From assembly GCA_019635285.1 (NCBI GenBank), contig JAHBZS010000015.1, positions 1 through 64,000 on the forward strand: 64,000 nt of DNA. The letters run 5' to 3'. This stretch comes from Rubrivivax sp. (GTDB lineage Bacteria; Pseudomonadota; Gammaproteobacteria; Burkholderiales; Burkholderiaceae_C). Both the position numbers and the translations under genes were made by a program. This document shows, piece after piece, positions 54,093-64,000 of the stretch. The notes below the pieces were generated by a model that was not told the DNA's origin, ran no database searches, and saw only the letters and a program-made list of their open reading frames with translations. Numbering within the stretch: the first letter of the stretch is position 1; the number at the start of each line of letters is the position of its first letter.

Positions 54093-54640
54093 CGGCATGG
54101 GCCACGAGGGCGGTAGACGGATTGGCAACGACAGCTTGGCATTCGACCATCGAGCGCACGGTCACCGGCTTGGACTACGAGCTGGTGGACGTGGAGCGCT
54201 CGGCCGCCGGCTTGCTGCGTGTGACCATCGATCGTGTGCCCGGGCACCATTATCCCGGCGGTGAGGCCGAGTCCGTCACCGTCGAAGACTGCGAGCGCGT
54301 GACGCGGCAGCTGCAGTACGTGCTCGAGGTCGAGGCCGTGCCCTATCAGCGGCTCGAGGTGTCGTCGCCGGGTCTGGACCGTCCGCTGAAGCGGCCGGCC
54401 GACTACACCCGCTTCGCCGGCCACGAGGTCGAGCTGACGCTGAAGGAGCCGTTCAACGGCAGGAAGAACTACCGCGGCACGCTGCTGGCCGCGGATGAAG
54501 GCTGGCGCCTGGCGCTGGCCGGTGACAAGGCCGATCAGGCGCTGGACTTCAACCTGGACGAGGTGCGCACGGCGCGGCTCGTGCCGGTGCTGAACTTCAA
54601 AGGCCGGGCCCGTGGGGTAGACGGAGGTCAGACACGATGA
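54074..54640 (+). CDS. rimP: Ribosome maturation factor RimP
   Basis: A 188-residue RimP needed for 30S maturation. The conserved part starts near residue 25 ([14 protein letters not shown]), with [12 protein letters not shown] and the signature [16 protein letters not shown]. The N-terminus is longer than in relatives (about 150). The start is ambiguous: ATG 54074 (AGGT 9 bp upstream), GTG 54071, or TTG 54122, which would give a family-like length. The stop overlaps nusA (ATGA). First gene of the translation/transcription operon. Confidence 0.9.
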   Translation: MQRRDATAWATRAVDGLATTAWHSTIERTVTGLDYELVDVERSAAGLLRVTIDRVPGHHYPGGEAESVTVEDCERVTRQLQYVLEVEAVPYQRLEVSSPGLDRPLKRPADYTRFAGHEVELTLKEPFNGRKNYRGTLLAADEGWRLALAGDKADQALDFNLDEVRTARLVPVLNFKGRARGVDGGQTR

Positions 54641-56115
54641 ATCGCGAAATGCTGATGCTGGTGGACGCCATCGCGCGCGAGAAGAGCGTCGAACTCGACG
54701 TGGTCTTCGACGCGGTCGAGGCGGCGCTTGCTTCGGCAAGCAAGAAGTTTCACGGCGCCGACTGGGACATCCGTGTCGCCATCGACCGTGAAACCGGCGA
54801 ATACGAGACCTTCCGCCGCTGGCTGGTGGTGCCTGACGCCGCCGGGCTGCAGAACCCGGATGCCGAAGAGATGCTGTCCGACGCGCTCGACCGCATCGCC
54901 GACATCGAAGAAGGCGACTACATCGAAGAGCCGATCGAATCGGTGCCGATCGGCCGCATCGGCGCGCAGGCCGCCAAGCAGGTGATCCTGCAGAAGATCC
55001 GCGATGCCGAGCGCGAGCAGCTGCTCAACGACTTCCTGTCGCGTGGCGAGAAGATCTTCGTCGGCACGGTCAAGCGCCTGGACAAGGGCGACATCATCGT
55101 CGAGAGCGGCCGCGTCGAAGGGCGCCTGAAGCGCAGCGAGATGATCCCCAAGGAGAACCTGCGCTCGGGCGACCGCGTGCGCGCCTTCATCGCCGGCATC
55201 GACCCGACGCAGCGCGGCGCGCAGATCATGCTGTCGCGCTCCAGCCCCGGCTTCATGATCGAGCTGTTCCGCCAGGAAGTGCCCGAGATCGAACAGGGCC
55301 TGCTGGAGATCAAGAGCTGCGCGCGCGACCCCGGCAGCCGCGCCAAGATCGCCGTGGTCAGCCACGACCGCCGCGTCGACCCGATCGGCACCTGCGTCGG
55401 CGTGCGCGGCTCGCGCGTCAACGGCGTGACCACCGAACTGGCCGGCGAGCGCGTGGACATCGTGCTGTGGTCCGAGGACCCGGCGCAGTTCGTCATCGGC
55501 GCGCTGGCGCCGGCCAACGTGCAGTCGATCGTCGTCGACGAAGAGAAGCACGCGATGGACGTGGTCGTCGACGAGGAGAACCTGGCCATCGCCATCGGCC
55601 GCGGCGGGCAGAACGTGCGCCTGGCCAGCGACCTGACCGGCTGGCGCATCAACATCATGACGGCCGAAGAGTCGCAGGCCAAGCAGAGCCAGGAATCGGA
55701 CTCGGTGCGCGAGCTGTTCGTCGACAAGCTTGACGTCGACGCCGAGGTGGCCGACATCCTGATCGCCGAAGGCTTTACCAGCCTGGAAGAGGTGGCCTAC
55801 GTGCCGCTGCAGGAGATGCTGGAGATCGAAGCCTTCGACGAGGACACCGTCAACGAGTTGCGCACCCGTGCCAAGGACGCGCTGCTGACGATGGAGATCG
55901 CGCGCGAAGAAAAGGTCGACGAGGTCTCGCAGGACCTGCGCGACGTGGAAGGGCTGACGCCCGACCTGATCGGCAAGCTGTCCGACGGCGGCGTGCACAC
56001 CCGTGACGACCTGGCCGATCTGGCCGTCGACGAACTGACCGACATGACCGGCATCGACGAGGAGCGGGCCAAGGCCCTGATCATGAAGGCGCGCGAACAC
56101 TGGTTCACCGCCTGA
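54637..56115 (+). CDS. nusA: Transcription factor NusA
   Basis: A 492-residue NusA: N-terminal RNAP-binding domain (1-130), S1 domain (about 135-200), two KH domains (200-345) and two acidic C-terminal repeats (from about 365) as in proteobacteria. It controls pausing, termination and antitermination. GGAGG lies 9 bp before ATG, which overlaps the rimP stop by 4 bp. Confidence 0.97.
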   Translation: MNREMLMLVDAIAREKSVELDVVFDAVEAALASASKKFHGADWDIRVAIDRETGEYETFRRWLVVPDAAGLQNPDAEEMLSDALDRIADIEEGDYIEEPIESVPIGRIGAQAAKQVILQKIRDAEREQLLNDFLSRGEKIFVGTVKRLDKGDIIVESGRVEGRLKRSEMIPKENLRSGDRVRAFIAGIDPTQRGAQIMLSRSSPGFMIELFRQEVPEIEQGLLEIKSCARDPGSRAKIAVVSHDRRVDPIGTCVGVRGSRVNGVTTELAGERVDIVLWSEDPAQFVIGALAPANVQSIVVDEEKHAMDVVVDEENLAIAIGRGGQNVRLASDLTGWRINIMTAEESQAKQSQESDSVRELFVDKLDVDAEVADILIAEGFTSLEEVAYVPLQEMLEIEAFDEDTVNELRTRAKDALLTMEIAREEKVDEVSQDLRDVEGLTPDLIGKLSDGGVHTRDDLADLAVDELTDMTGIDEERAKALIMKAREHWFTA

Positions 56116-56173
56116 TCACCGCCACCGCACCCCTGCCTGAAGCCCATACAGTCGCATTGAAGGAAACCCCACA

Positions 56174-59020
56174 ATGGCCGTGACCACCGTCGCCCAGCTA
56201 GCCACGGAGCTCAAGCGCCCCGCGGCCACACTGCTCGAGCAGCTGGAGTCGGCCGGCGTTCCGAAGAAGTCGGAAAGCGAGACGCTGACCGAAGCCGACA
56301 AGGAGCGGTTGCTGGAGTTCCTGCGCAGCGCGCACGGCACCAGCGGCAACGAGCGCAAGAAGATCACGCTGGTGCGCAAGTCGACCAGCGAGATCAAGCA
56401 GGCCGACGCCAGCGGCAAGGCGCGCACCATCCAGGTCGAGGTGCGCAAGAAGCGCGTGTTCGTCAAGCGCGACGACGTGGCGCCGGGCGTGGACGAGGCG
56501 GCGGCTGCTGCCGCCGCTGCCGCGGCCGAGCAGGTAGAACTGGAGCGCCGCGAAGCCGAGGCCCGTGCGCAGGCCGAGCTGCTGCGCGCCCAGGAGGCCG
56601 AGTTGGCCGAGCGCCGCCGCCAGCGCGAGGAACAGGAGCGTGCCGAACGCGAGGCCGCCGAAGCGCGCGCCCGCGAACAGGCCGCTGCGGCCGAAGCCGC
56701 CGCGGCCGCCGCCGCGGCCGCCGCGGCAGCGAAGCCCGAGAAGACGGCCAGCGAGCCGGCGCCTGCAGTGGCCGCTACGGCTGCAGCACCGGCAGCCCCG
56801 GCCGAGCCGCCCAAGCCCGCGCTGCGCGTCGTCAAGGCCTCGACCATCGAGGCCGAAGACAAAGCCCGCCAGGCCGACCTGGACCGCCGCCGCAAGGCCG
56901 CCGAATCGGAAGCCGCGGCCATCCGCGCGATGATGAACGCGCCGAAGAAGGTGCTCGTCGCCAAGGCGCCGGAGCCGGCCAAGCCGGCCGACGCCACCAA
57001 GGAAGGCATCACCGGCACGATCCACAAGCCCAAGGCGGCGCCGGGCGCGGGCGCCACCACGGCCAAGCCCGGCGACAAGAAGTCGGTCAAGTCCGAGAAG
57101 CTGTCGTCGAGCTGGGCCGACGACGCGAAGAAGCGCGCGGCCAAGCCGCGCACCGACGGCGGCGCTGCCGGCCGGCCGGGCTGGCGCGCGCCGCGCGGTG
57201 CACGCCGCGGCGACTCGCGCGAAGGCTCGGGCAGCGGCTTTGTCGCGCCGGCCGAATTCGTGACGCAGGAAGTGCACGTGCCCGAAACCATCTCCGTGGC
57301 CGACCTGGCGCACAAGATGTCGGTCAAGGCCTCCGAGCTGATCAAGCACCTGATGAAGCTGGGCCAGATGGTCACCATCAACCAGCAGCTCGACCAGGAA
57401 ACGGCGATGATCCTGGTCGAGGAAATGGGCCACAAGGCGCTGGCCGCCAAGCTGGACGACCCCGAAGCCTTCCTCGAGGAGGAAGAGGCGGCGACCACCG
57501 GCGAAGACAAGCCGCGCGCCCCGGTGGTCACGGTGATGGGCCACGTCGACCACGGCAAGACCTCGCTGCTGGACTACATCCGCCGCACGCGCGTGGCCTC
57601 CGGCGAGGCCGGCGGCATCACGCAGCACATCGGCGCCTATCACGTCGAGACGCCGCGCGGCATGATCACCTTCCTGGACACCCCGGGCCACGCCGCGTTC
57701 ACCGCGATGCGTGCCCGCGGCGCCAAGGCCACCGACCTGGTGGTGCTGGTGGTGGCGGCCGACGACGGCGTGATGCCGCAGACCAAGGAAGCCATCTCGC
57801 ACGCCAAGGCGGCGGGGGTGCCGATCGTCGTGGCGATGAACAAGATCGACAAGCCCGAGGCCAATGTCGAGCGCCTGAAGACCGAGCTGGTGGCCGAACA
57901 GGTCGTGCCTGAGGACTTCGGCGGCGACTCGCCGTTCGTGCCGGTGTCGGCGCGTACCGGCCAGGGCATCGACGAGCTGCTAGAGCAGGTGCTGCTGCAG
58001 GCCGAGGTGCTGGAGCTGAAGGCGCCGACCGACGCGATGGCCAAGGGCGTGGTCGTCGAGGCGCGGCTGGACAAGGGCCGCGGCCCGGTGGCCACCGTGC
58101 TGGTGCAAAGCGGCACGCTGAAGAAGGGCGACGTGGTGCTGGCCGGCTCGGCCTACGGCCGCGTGCGCGCCATGCTCGACGAGAACGGCAAGCCTGCCGA
58201 CGAGGCCGGCCCGTCGATCCCGGTGGAGATCCAGGGCCTGACCGAGGTGCCGCAGGCCGGCGACGACTTCATGGTGCTGGCCGACGAGCGGCGGGCGCGC
58301 GAGATCGCCACCTTCCGCCAGGGCAAGTACCGCGACGTCAAGCTGGCCACCAAGCAGGCCGCCAAGCTGGAGAACGTGTTCGACAGCATGGGCCAGGGCG
58401 AGGTGCAGGTGCTGCCGCTGATCGTCAAGGCCGACGTGCAGGGCTCGCAGGAAGCGCTGGCGCAGGCCCTGCAGAAGCTCAGCACCGACGAGGTCAAGAT
58501 CCAGATCGTGCACTCGGCGGTGGGTGGCATCAGCGAAAGCGACATCAACCTGGCGATCGCGTCCAAGGCGGTGGTCGTCGGCTTCAACGTGCGTGCCGAT
58601 GCCGGTGCGCGCAAGCTGGCCGAAGGCAACGGCGTGGACCTGCGCTACTACACGATCATCTACGACGCGGTGGACGACGTGAAGGCGGCGATGAGCGGCA
58701 TGCTGGCGCCCGAGCAGCGTGAAGAGGTCATCGGCGCGGCCGAGATCCGCACCAAGTTCGTGGCCAGCAAGATCGGCACGGTGGCGGGTTGCATGATCAC
58801 CGCCGGCGTCGTGCGCCGCGGCGCGCGCGTGCGCGTGCTGCGCGACAACGTCATCGTCTACACCGGCGAGGTCGAGAGCGTGCGCCGCATCAAGGAAGAC
58901 GTGCGCGAGGTCAAGGAAGGCTTCGAGTGCGGCGTCAAGATCAAGAACTACAACGACATCGCCGAGGGCGACCAGCTCGAGTTCTTCGAGGTCAAGGAAG
59001 TGGCTCGCACTTTGTCTTAG
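56174..59020 (+). CDS. infB: Translation initiation factor IF-2
   Basis: A 948-residue IF-2. N-terminal IF2_N domain, then a long Ala/Glu/Arg-rich segment (about 105-320, including runs of Ala), a second IF2_N-like part near 370, and the GTPase with GHVDHGKTS at about 456, DTPGH and NKID. Domains II-IV follow to the fMet-tRNA-binding C-terminus. It delivers initiator tRNA to the 30S subunit. Start ATG 56174 with AAGGAAA upstream; 58 bp from nusA. Confidence 0.97.
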   Translation: MAVTTVAQLATELKRPAATLLEQLESAGVPKKSESETLTEADKERLLEFLRSAHGTSGNERKKITLVRKSTSEIKQADASGKARTIQVEVRKKRVFVKRDDVAPGVDEAAAAAAAAAAEQVELERREAEARAQAELLRAQEAELAERRRQREEQERAEREAAEARAREQAAAAEAAAAAAAAAAAAKPEKTASEPAPAVAATAAAPAAPAEPPKPALRVVKASTIEAEDKARQADLDRRRKAAESEAAAIRAMMNAPKKVLVAKAPEPAKPADATKEGITGTIHKPKAAPGAGATTAKPGDKKSVKSEKLSSSWADDAKKRAAKPRTDGGAAGRPGWRAPRGARRGDSREGSGSGFVAPAEFVTQEVHVPETISVADLAHKMSVKASELIKHLMKLGQMVTINQQLDQETAMILVEEMGHKALAAKLDDPEAFLEEEEAATTGEDKPRAPVVTVMGHVDHGKTSLLDYIRRTRVASGEAGGITQHIGAYHVETPRGMITFLDTPGHAAFTAMRARGAKATDLVVLVVAADDGVMPQTKEAISHAKAAGVPIVVAMNKIDKPEANVERLKTELVAEQVVPEDFGGDSPFVPVSARTGQGIDELLEQVLLQAEVLELKAPTDAMAKGVVVEARLDKGRGPVATVLVQSGTLKKGDVVLAGSAYGRVRAMLDENGKPADEAGPSIPVEIQGLTEVPQAGDDFMVLADERRAREIATFRQGKYRDVKLATKQAAKLENVFDSMGQGEVQVLPLIVKADVQGSQEALAQALQKLSTDEVKIQIVHSAVGGISESDINLAIASKAVVVGFNVRADAGARKLAEGNGVDLRYYTIIYDAVDDVKAAMSGMLAPEQREEVIGAAEIRTKFVASKIGTVAGCMITAGVVRRGARVRVLRDNVIVYTGEVESVRRIKEDVREVKEGFECGVKIKNYNDIAEGDQLEFFEVKEVARTLS

Positions 59021-59108
59021 CCCCCACGCACCCTCCCGGTCGCTGCCCCCCGAGGGGGCGCATGCAGCGGACCGGCGGAGCCGGGTCCGCGCATGGCCTC
59101 GATCAAGG

Positions 59109-59130
59109 GAGCCCCGCTTCGGCGGGGCTC
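59109..59130 (+). terminator. UUCG hairpin between infB and rbfA
   Basis: GAGCCCCGC-TTCG-GCGGGGCTC is a perfect 9-bp stem with a stable tetraloop; no T run follows. A smaller GCCCCC-CGA-GGGGGC hairpin lies ahead of it. Within an operon it more probably marks an RNA-processing or stability site than a full terminator. Confidence 0.5.
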
Positions 59131-59147
59131 GGTGCTTCAGGAGTCGT

Positions 59148-59516
59148 ATGCGTCACAAGAAAGCCATCCCCAACCGCAGCTTCCGCGTCGCCGACCAGAT
59201 CCAGCGCGACGTGGCGGTGCTGGTGCGCGAGCTGAAGGACCCGCGCATCGGCATGGTCACGATCAACGCGGTCGAGGTCTCGCCCGACTATGCGCATGCC
59301 CAGGTGTACTTCTCGCTGCTCAGCGGCGACGTGGGCGAATGCGAGCAGGCGCTCAACGAAGCCGCCGGCTTCCTGCGCAACAGCCTGTTCAAGAAGCTCC
59401 AGATCCACACGGTGCCGACGCTGCACTTTCACTTCGACCGCAGCACCGAGCGCGCCGCCGACCTGAGCGCGCTGATCGCCAAGGCCAACGCCCAGCGCGC
59501 CAAGGACGACGAGTGA
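59148..59516 (+). CDS. rbfA: Ribosome-binding factor RbfA
   Basis: A 122-residue KH-like cold-shock factor for 16S 5'-end maturation, with [20 protein letters not shown] and [12 protein letters not shown] as family marks. AGGAG precedes ATG by 6 bp. Its stop overlaps the truB GTG start (GTGA). Confidence 0.95.
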   Translation: MRHKKAIPNRSFRVADQIQRDVAVLVRELKDPRIGMVTINAVEVSPDYAHAQVYFSLLSGDVGECEQALNEAAGFLRNSLFKKLQIHTVPTLHFHFDRSTERAADLSALIAKANAQRAKDDE

Positions 59517-60451
59517 AGCCGTCGCCGCGTGTGCGCCCCCCGCGCCGTGCCGTGCACGGCGTGCTGCTGCTCGACAAGCCGCTGGGGCTGAGCAGCAACG
59601 ACGCACTGCAGCGCGTCAAGCGCCTGTACCGCGCCGAGAAGGCCGGCCATACCGGCACGCTGGACCCGCTGGCCACCGGCCTGCTGCCGCTGTGCTTCGG
59701 TGCGGCCACCAAGTTCTCGCAGGTCAGCCTGGACGCCGACAAGCGTTACCTGGCGACGCTGCGCCTGGGGCAGACCACGAGCACCGGCGATGCCGAGGGC
59801 CAGCTGCTGCAGCAGCGCGAGGTCGCGGTGGGCCGCGCCGACCTCGACGCGGCGCTGCTGCGCTTCACCGGCGCCATCGATCAGGTGCCGCCGATGCATT
59901 CGGCGCTGAAGCTGGACGGCCGCGCGCTCTACGAGTACGCGCGCCAGGGCGTCGAAGTCGAACGTGCACCGCGCCGCGTGACCGTCCATCGCCTCGAGGT
60001 CGTCGACTGGCAGGCGCCTACGCTGGTGCTGGACGTGGGGTGCAGCAAGGGCACCTACATCCGCACGCTGGCCCAGGACCTCGGCGAGCAGCTCGGTTGC
60101 GGCGCGCACCTGAGCGCGCTGCGCCGCACCGCCAGCGGCGCGCTGCGCGTCGAAGACGCGTCGTCGCTGGACGCGCTGGAGGCAATGAGCGAAGCCGAAC
60201 GCGATGCGCTGCTGCAACCCGCCGACGCGCTGCTGGCCGGCTGGCCGCGCGTGCAACTGCCGGACGACGAGGCGGGCCGCTTCCTCACCGGGCTGCGCCG
60301 CCGCGTGAGCCTGGCCGACGCCGCCGCGGTGCGCGTCTACGGGCCGCGCGAGGCCTTCCTGGGCAGCGCCCACATCAAGGCCGGCGAGCTGATCGCCGAC
60401 CGCCTGCTTTCGCCCGCCGAAGTGGCGGGCTGTACCGACAGCCTGAAATGA
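59513..60451 (+). CDS. truB: tRNA pseudouridine(55) synthase TruB
   Basis: A 312-residue TruB with the catalytic Asp in [14 protein letters not shown] (about residue 48) and the core motifs [20 protein letters not shown] and [14 protein letters not shown]. It makes pseudouridine 55 in the T loop of tRNAs. Start is GTG 59513, overlapping rbfA by 4 bp; the upstream frame extension covers rbfA. Confidence 0.95.
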   Translation: MKPSPRVRPPRRAVHGVLLLDKPLGLSSNDALQRVKRLYRAEKAGHTGTLDPLATGLLPLCFGAATKFSQVSLDADKRYLATLRLGQTTSTGDAEGQLLQQREVAVGRADLDAALLRFTGAIDQVPPMHSALKLDGRALYEYARQGVEVERAPRRVTVHRLEVVDWQAPTLVLDVGCSKGTYIRTLAQDLGEQLGCGAHLSALRRTASGALRVEDASSLDALEAMSEAERDALLQPADALLAGWPRVQLPDDEAGRFLTGLRRRVSLADAAAVRVYGPREAFLGSAHIKAGELIADRLLSPAEVAGCTDSLK

Positions 60452-60458
60452 GCCGACC

Positions 60459-62276
<1,818 letters not shown>

Positions 62277-62333
62277 CTTCGCGCTTGCGCCTCCGGATGC
62301 TCTTCGGCGTACCGCCTTTCCGTGGGCACCCCC

Positions 62334-62356
62334 GAGCCCCCGCCAAGCGGGGGCTC
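62334..62356 (+). terminator. Hairpin 1 after typA
   Basis: GAGCCCCCGC-CAA-GCGGGGGCTC is a perfect 10-bp stem, very like the infB/rbfA hairpin (GAGCCCC...GGGGCTC). No T run follows. Confidence 0.5.
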
Positions 62357-62372
62357 CAGCATGTGATGGCCC

Positions 62373-62389
62373 GGCCCGCTTCGCGGGCC
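62373..62389 (+). terminator. Hairpin 2 after typA
   Basis: GGCCCGC-TTC-GCGGGCC forms a 7-bp stem just before the EamA gene. Tandem hairpins here probably separate the translation operon from the transporter gene. Confidence 0.45.
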
Positions 62390-62400
62390 TCTGAGATGAC

Positions 62401-63321
62401 GTGACCCATCGGCGAGCCGTTTTCCTGATGATCTGCGTGACGCTGATGTGGAGCATCGCGGGCATCGTCACGCGCCATCTCGACAGCGCGCGCGGCTTCG
62501 AGGTGACCTTCTGGCGCAGCCTGTTCAACGCGCTGGCGCTGCTGCTGGTGCTGGGCGCGCTGCAGGGGCCGGCGCGGCTGTGGCGCACGCTGCGCAGCGG
62601 CGGCCGGCCGCTGTGGATCTCCGGCCTGTGCTGGTGCGTGATGTACACCGCCTTCATGGTGGCGATCACGCTGACCACGGTGGCCAACGTGCTGGTGACC
62701 ATGGCGCTGGCGCCGCTGTTGACGGCGTTGTGCGCGCGCGTCGCGCTCGGCCATCGGCTGGCCTTGCGCACCTGGGTGGCCATCGCCGTGGCCGGTACCG
62801 GCATCGCCTGGATGTACGGCAGCGAACTGGGCGGTGGCGATGCGCGCCATTGGCTCGGCACGGCGGTGGCCTTGTGCGTGCCCGTCGCCGCCGCCATCAA
62901 GTGGACGCTGCTGCAGCACTTGTACCGGCGCGCCGCCAGCGAGCCGCCGCCCGACATGCTGGCGCCGGTGCTGCTGGGCGCGCTGCTGTCGGCGGCACTG
63001 ACGCTGCCGCTGGCCTTGCCGCTGGCGGCGTCGGCGCACGACGTGGCGCTGCTGGCGCTGCTGGGCGTGGTGCAGCTGGCCATTCCCTGTCTGCTGGCGG
63101 TGCGCGTGGCGCGTGTGCTCAGCGCGCCCGAAGTGTCGCTGCTGGGCCTGCTGGAGGTGGTGTTCGGCGTGCTCTGGGTCTGGCTCGGCACCGACGAGGC
63201 GCCTTCGGCGTCGGTGCTCGGCGGCGGGTTGGTGGTGCTGTTGGCGCTGGCCGCCAACGAGACGCTGGCGCTGCGCCGGCTGTTGCCGATGCCCGGCGTG
63301 TCGCACACGTCGCGCCGCTAG
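62401..63321 (+). CDS. EamA/DMT-family transporter
   Basis: A 306-residue drug/metabolite transporter with ten hydrophobic segments in two EamA repeats (first about 5-140, second about 150-295). It starts at GTG 62401 (THRRAVFLMICVTLMWSIAG). Substrate unknown. A small GACCGC-TAACG-GCGGTC hairpin at 63327-63343 follows the stop. Unrelated in sequence detail to RarD at the left end apart from the common fold. Confidence 0.88.
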   Translation: MTHRRAVFLMICVTLMWSIAGIVTRHLDSARGFEVTFWRSLFNALALLLVLGALQGPARLWRTLRSGGRPLWISGLCWCVMYTAFMVAITLTTVANVLVTMALAPLLTALCARVALGHRLALRTWVAIAVAGTGIAWMYGSELGGGDARHWLGTAVALCVPVAAAIKWTLLQHLYRRAASEPPPDMLAPVLLGALLSAALTLPLALPLAASAHDVALLALLGVVQLAIPCLLAVRVARVLSAPEVSLLGLLEVVFGVLWVWLGTDEAPSASVLGGGLVVLLALAANETLALRRLLPMPGVSHTSRR

Positions 63322-63398
63322 CCGCTGACCGCTAACGGCGGTCTGGGTGCGCGGGGTTCCCGGCTAGCGCAGCGCCTGCCCGATGCGTACATCCCCTA

Positions 63399-63410
63399 GT
63401 TTGATCAAAC
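63399..63410. promoter_or_regulatory. Palindrome upstream of GntR gene
   Basis: GTTTGATCAAAC is a perfect 12-bp palindrome about 100 bp before the regulator start, in an AT-richer stretch. GntR/FCD proteins often bind short dyads of this kind in their own promoter; assignment is inferred. Confidence 0.45.
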
Positions 63411-63509
63411 ATCACGTATCGCCTATCGTCGATGGATTCCCTACTGCTGGCAGGTCATGCCTCTCCACGAGGGCATCCCACGAAAGCTCCATTTCTGCTG
63501 CGTCTTGCC

Positions 63510-64000
63510 ATGACCGACCTCCGCAGTTCCCGCGCCCCGGGCGCCGCCGGCCTGGATGTGCCTTCCGGCCCGCTGACGGCGCTGCAGCCCATCGTGCGCC
63601 AGTCGGTCAACGAGGCGGTGTACCGGGCACTGCGCAACAAGCTGATGCACGGTGAATACCGCGCCGGCCAGCAACTGGGCATCCAGGAACTGGCCGACGC
63701 GCTGGAGACGAGCACGATGCCGGTGCGTGAGGCGCTGCGGCGCCTGGTCGCACAGCAGGGCCTGGAGCCGATGCGCAACGGCTGCACCCGCGTGCCGCTG
63801 ATCACGCCGGCGCGGCTGGCCGACATCCGCCGCGCGCGCGTGCTGGTCGAAGGCACGGTCACCGAATGGGCCGGCCCGCGCCTGCCGGCCCGCACGCTGG
63901 ACCAGCTGAACCAGCTGGCGCGAGAGATCACCGAGGAGCGCCGCACGCGCGAAGGCGTGCCCAGCAGCCTGGAGAAGAACCGCATCTTCCACTTCACCAT
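63510..64000 (+). CDS. GntR-family regulator (cut by window end)
   Basis: The first 163 residues of a GntR regulator. After an Ala/Pro-rich leader, the winged helix at about 33-100 shows VNEAVYRALRNKLMHGEYRA, QELADALETSTMPVREALRRL and a wing with RNGCTRVPLIT. The following helices (ARLADIRRARVLVEG) begin an FCD-type effector domain, which continues beyond the window. The ligand cannot be judged. The next gene may show the regulated function. Confidence 0.88.
   Translation, partial: MTDLRSSRAPGAAGLDVPSGPLTALQPIVRQSVNEAVYRALRNKLMHGEYRAGQQLGIQELADALETSTMPVREALRRLVAQQGLEPMRNGCTRVPLITPARLADIRRARVLVEGTVTEWAGPRLPARTLDQLNQLAREITEERRTREGVPSSLEKNRIFHFT

Overview
The window reads as a chromosomal segment of a high-GC betaproteobacterium, most likely order Burkholderiales (Leptothrix/Rubrivivax/Comamonadaceae-like). 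The basis is very high GC with G/C-ending codons, dense operons with 4-bp ATGA or GTGA overlaps, an orphan Bug-type solute-binding protein, the rimP-nusA-infB-rbfA-truB-typA order, and lptFG divergent from pepA-holC. There is no rRNA operon, complete insertion sequence, prophage or CRISPR array. Two tRNA genes are present, Arg(TCT) and Ser(GGA).

Layout. (1) 0-9.9 kb: a MerR-type regulator with a cobalamin-binding domain and the Wx9EH signature of CarH/LitR photoreceptors. Behind it lie a diiron ferritin-like/desaturase-like protein and RarD. It faces an eight-gene lipid and redox operon: FAD oxidoreductase, DUF1365, CFA-synthase-like methyltransferase, chalcone-isomerase-like protein, MFS transporter, DUF3833 lipoprotein, SDR and NTF2-like protein. 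Two near-identical TTTGTC/GACA palindromes flank a good sigma70 promoter between the two arms. (2) 9.9-15.2 kb: a hydroxycinnamate-type catabolic module with MarR regulator, solute-binding protein, feruloyl-CoA-synthase-like ligase and crotonase, divergent from an amidohydrolase. (3) 15.2-22.1 kb: a compact dedicated fatty-acid-synthase-like operon. Its genes are a FabL-like enoyl reductase, FabG, a long ACP, a double-hotdog dehydratase, a ketosynthase, a ketosynthase partner whose catalytic Cys is Ser, and a single protein fusing an AcpS-like phosphopantetheinyl transferase to an LpxL/HtrB acyltransferase. This is my best candidate for an undescribed system. (4) 22.1-37.1 kb: housekeeping and accessory genes (CLC channel, tRNA-Arg, GST, phosphotransferase, Crp/Fnr regulator, FimV-like protein, methionine aminotransferase, CysB with a CbiX-like chelatase, LptG/LptF, PepA, HolC, branched-chain amino-acid binding lipoprotein). 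(5) 37.1-48.2 kb: a complete glycogen locus, with glgP-glgB-glgX-malQ leftward and glgC-glgA rightward from one divergent promoter region. (6) 48.2-53.9 kb: a gene-poor stretch with a decayed reading frame beside tRNA-Ser, an NfeD/SPFH/DUF2237 operon, a PLP amino-acid decarboxylase, and a 266-bp nested palindrome that can fold as a three-way junction, followed by FabI. (7) 53.9-64 kb: the rimP-nusA-infB-rbfA-truB-typA translation operon with a promoter and an attenuator-like hairpin in its leader, then an EamA exporter and a GntR regulator cut by the window end.

Inferred logic: the left arm looks like a B12/light-gated membrane-lipid response. The FAS-like operon looks like a self-contained route that activates its own ACP, builds an acyl chain, and hands it to an LpxL-type acyltransferase. 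The central and right parts are conserved core functions.
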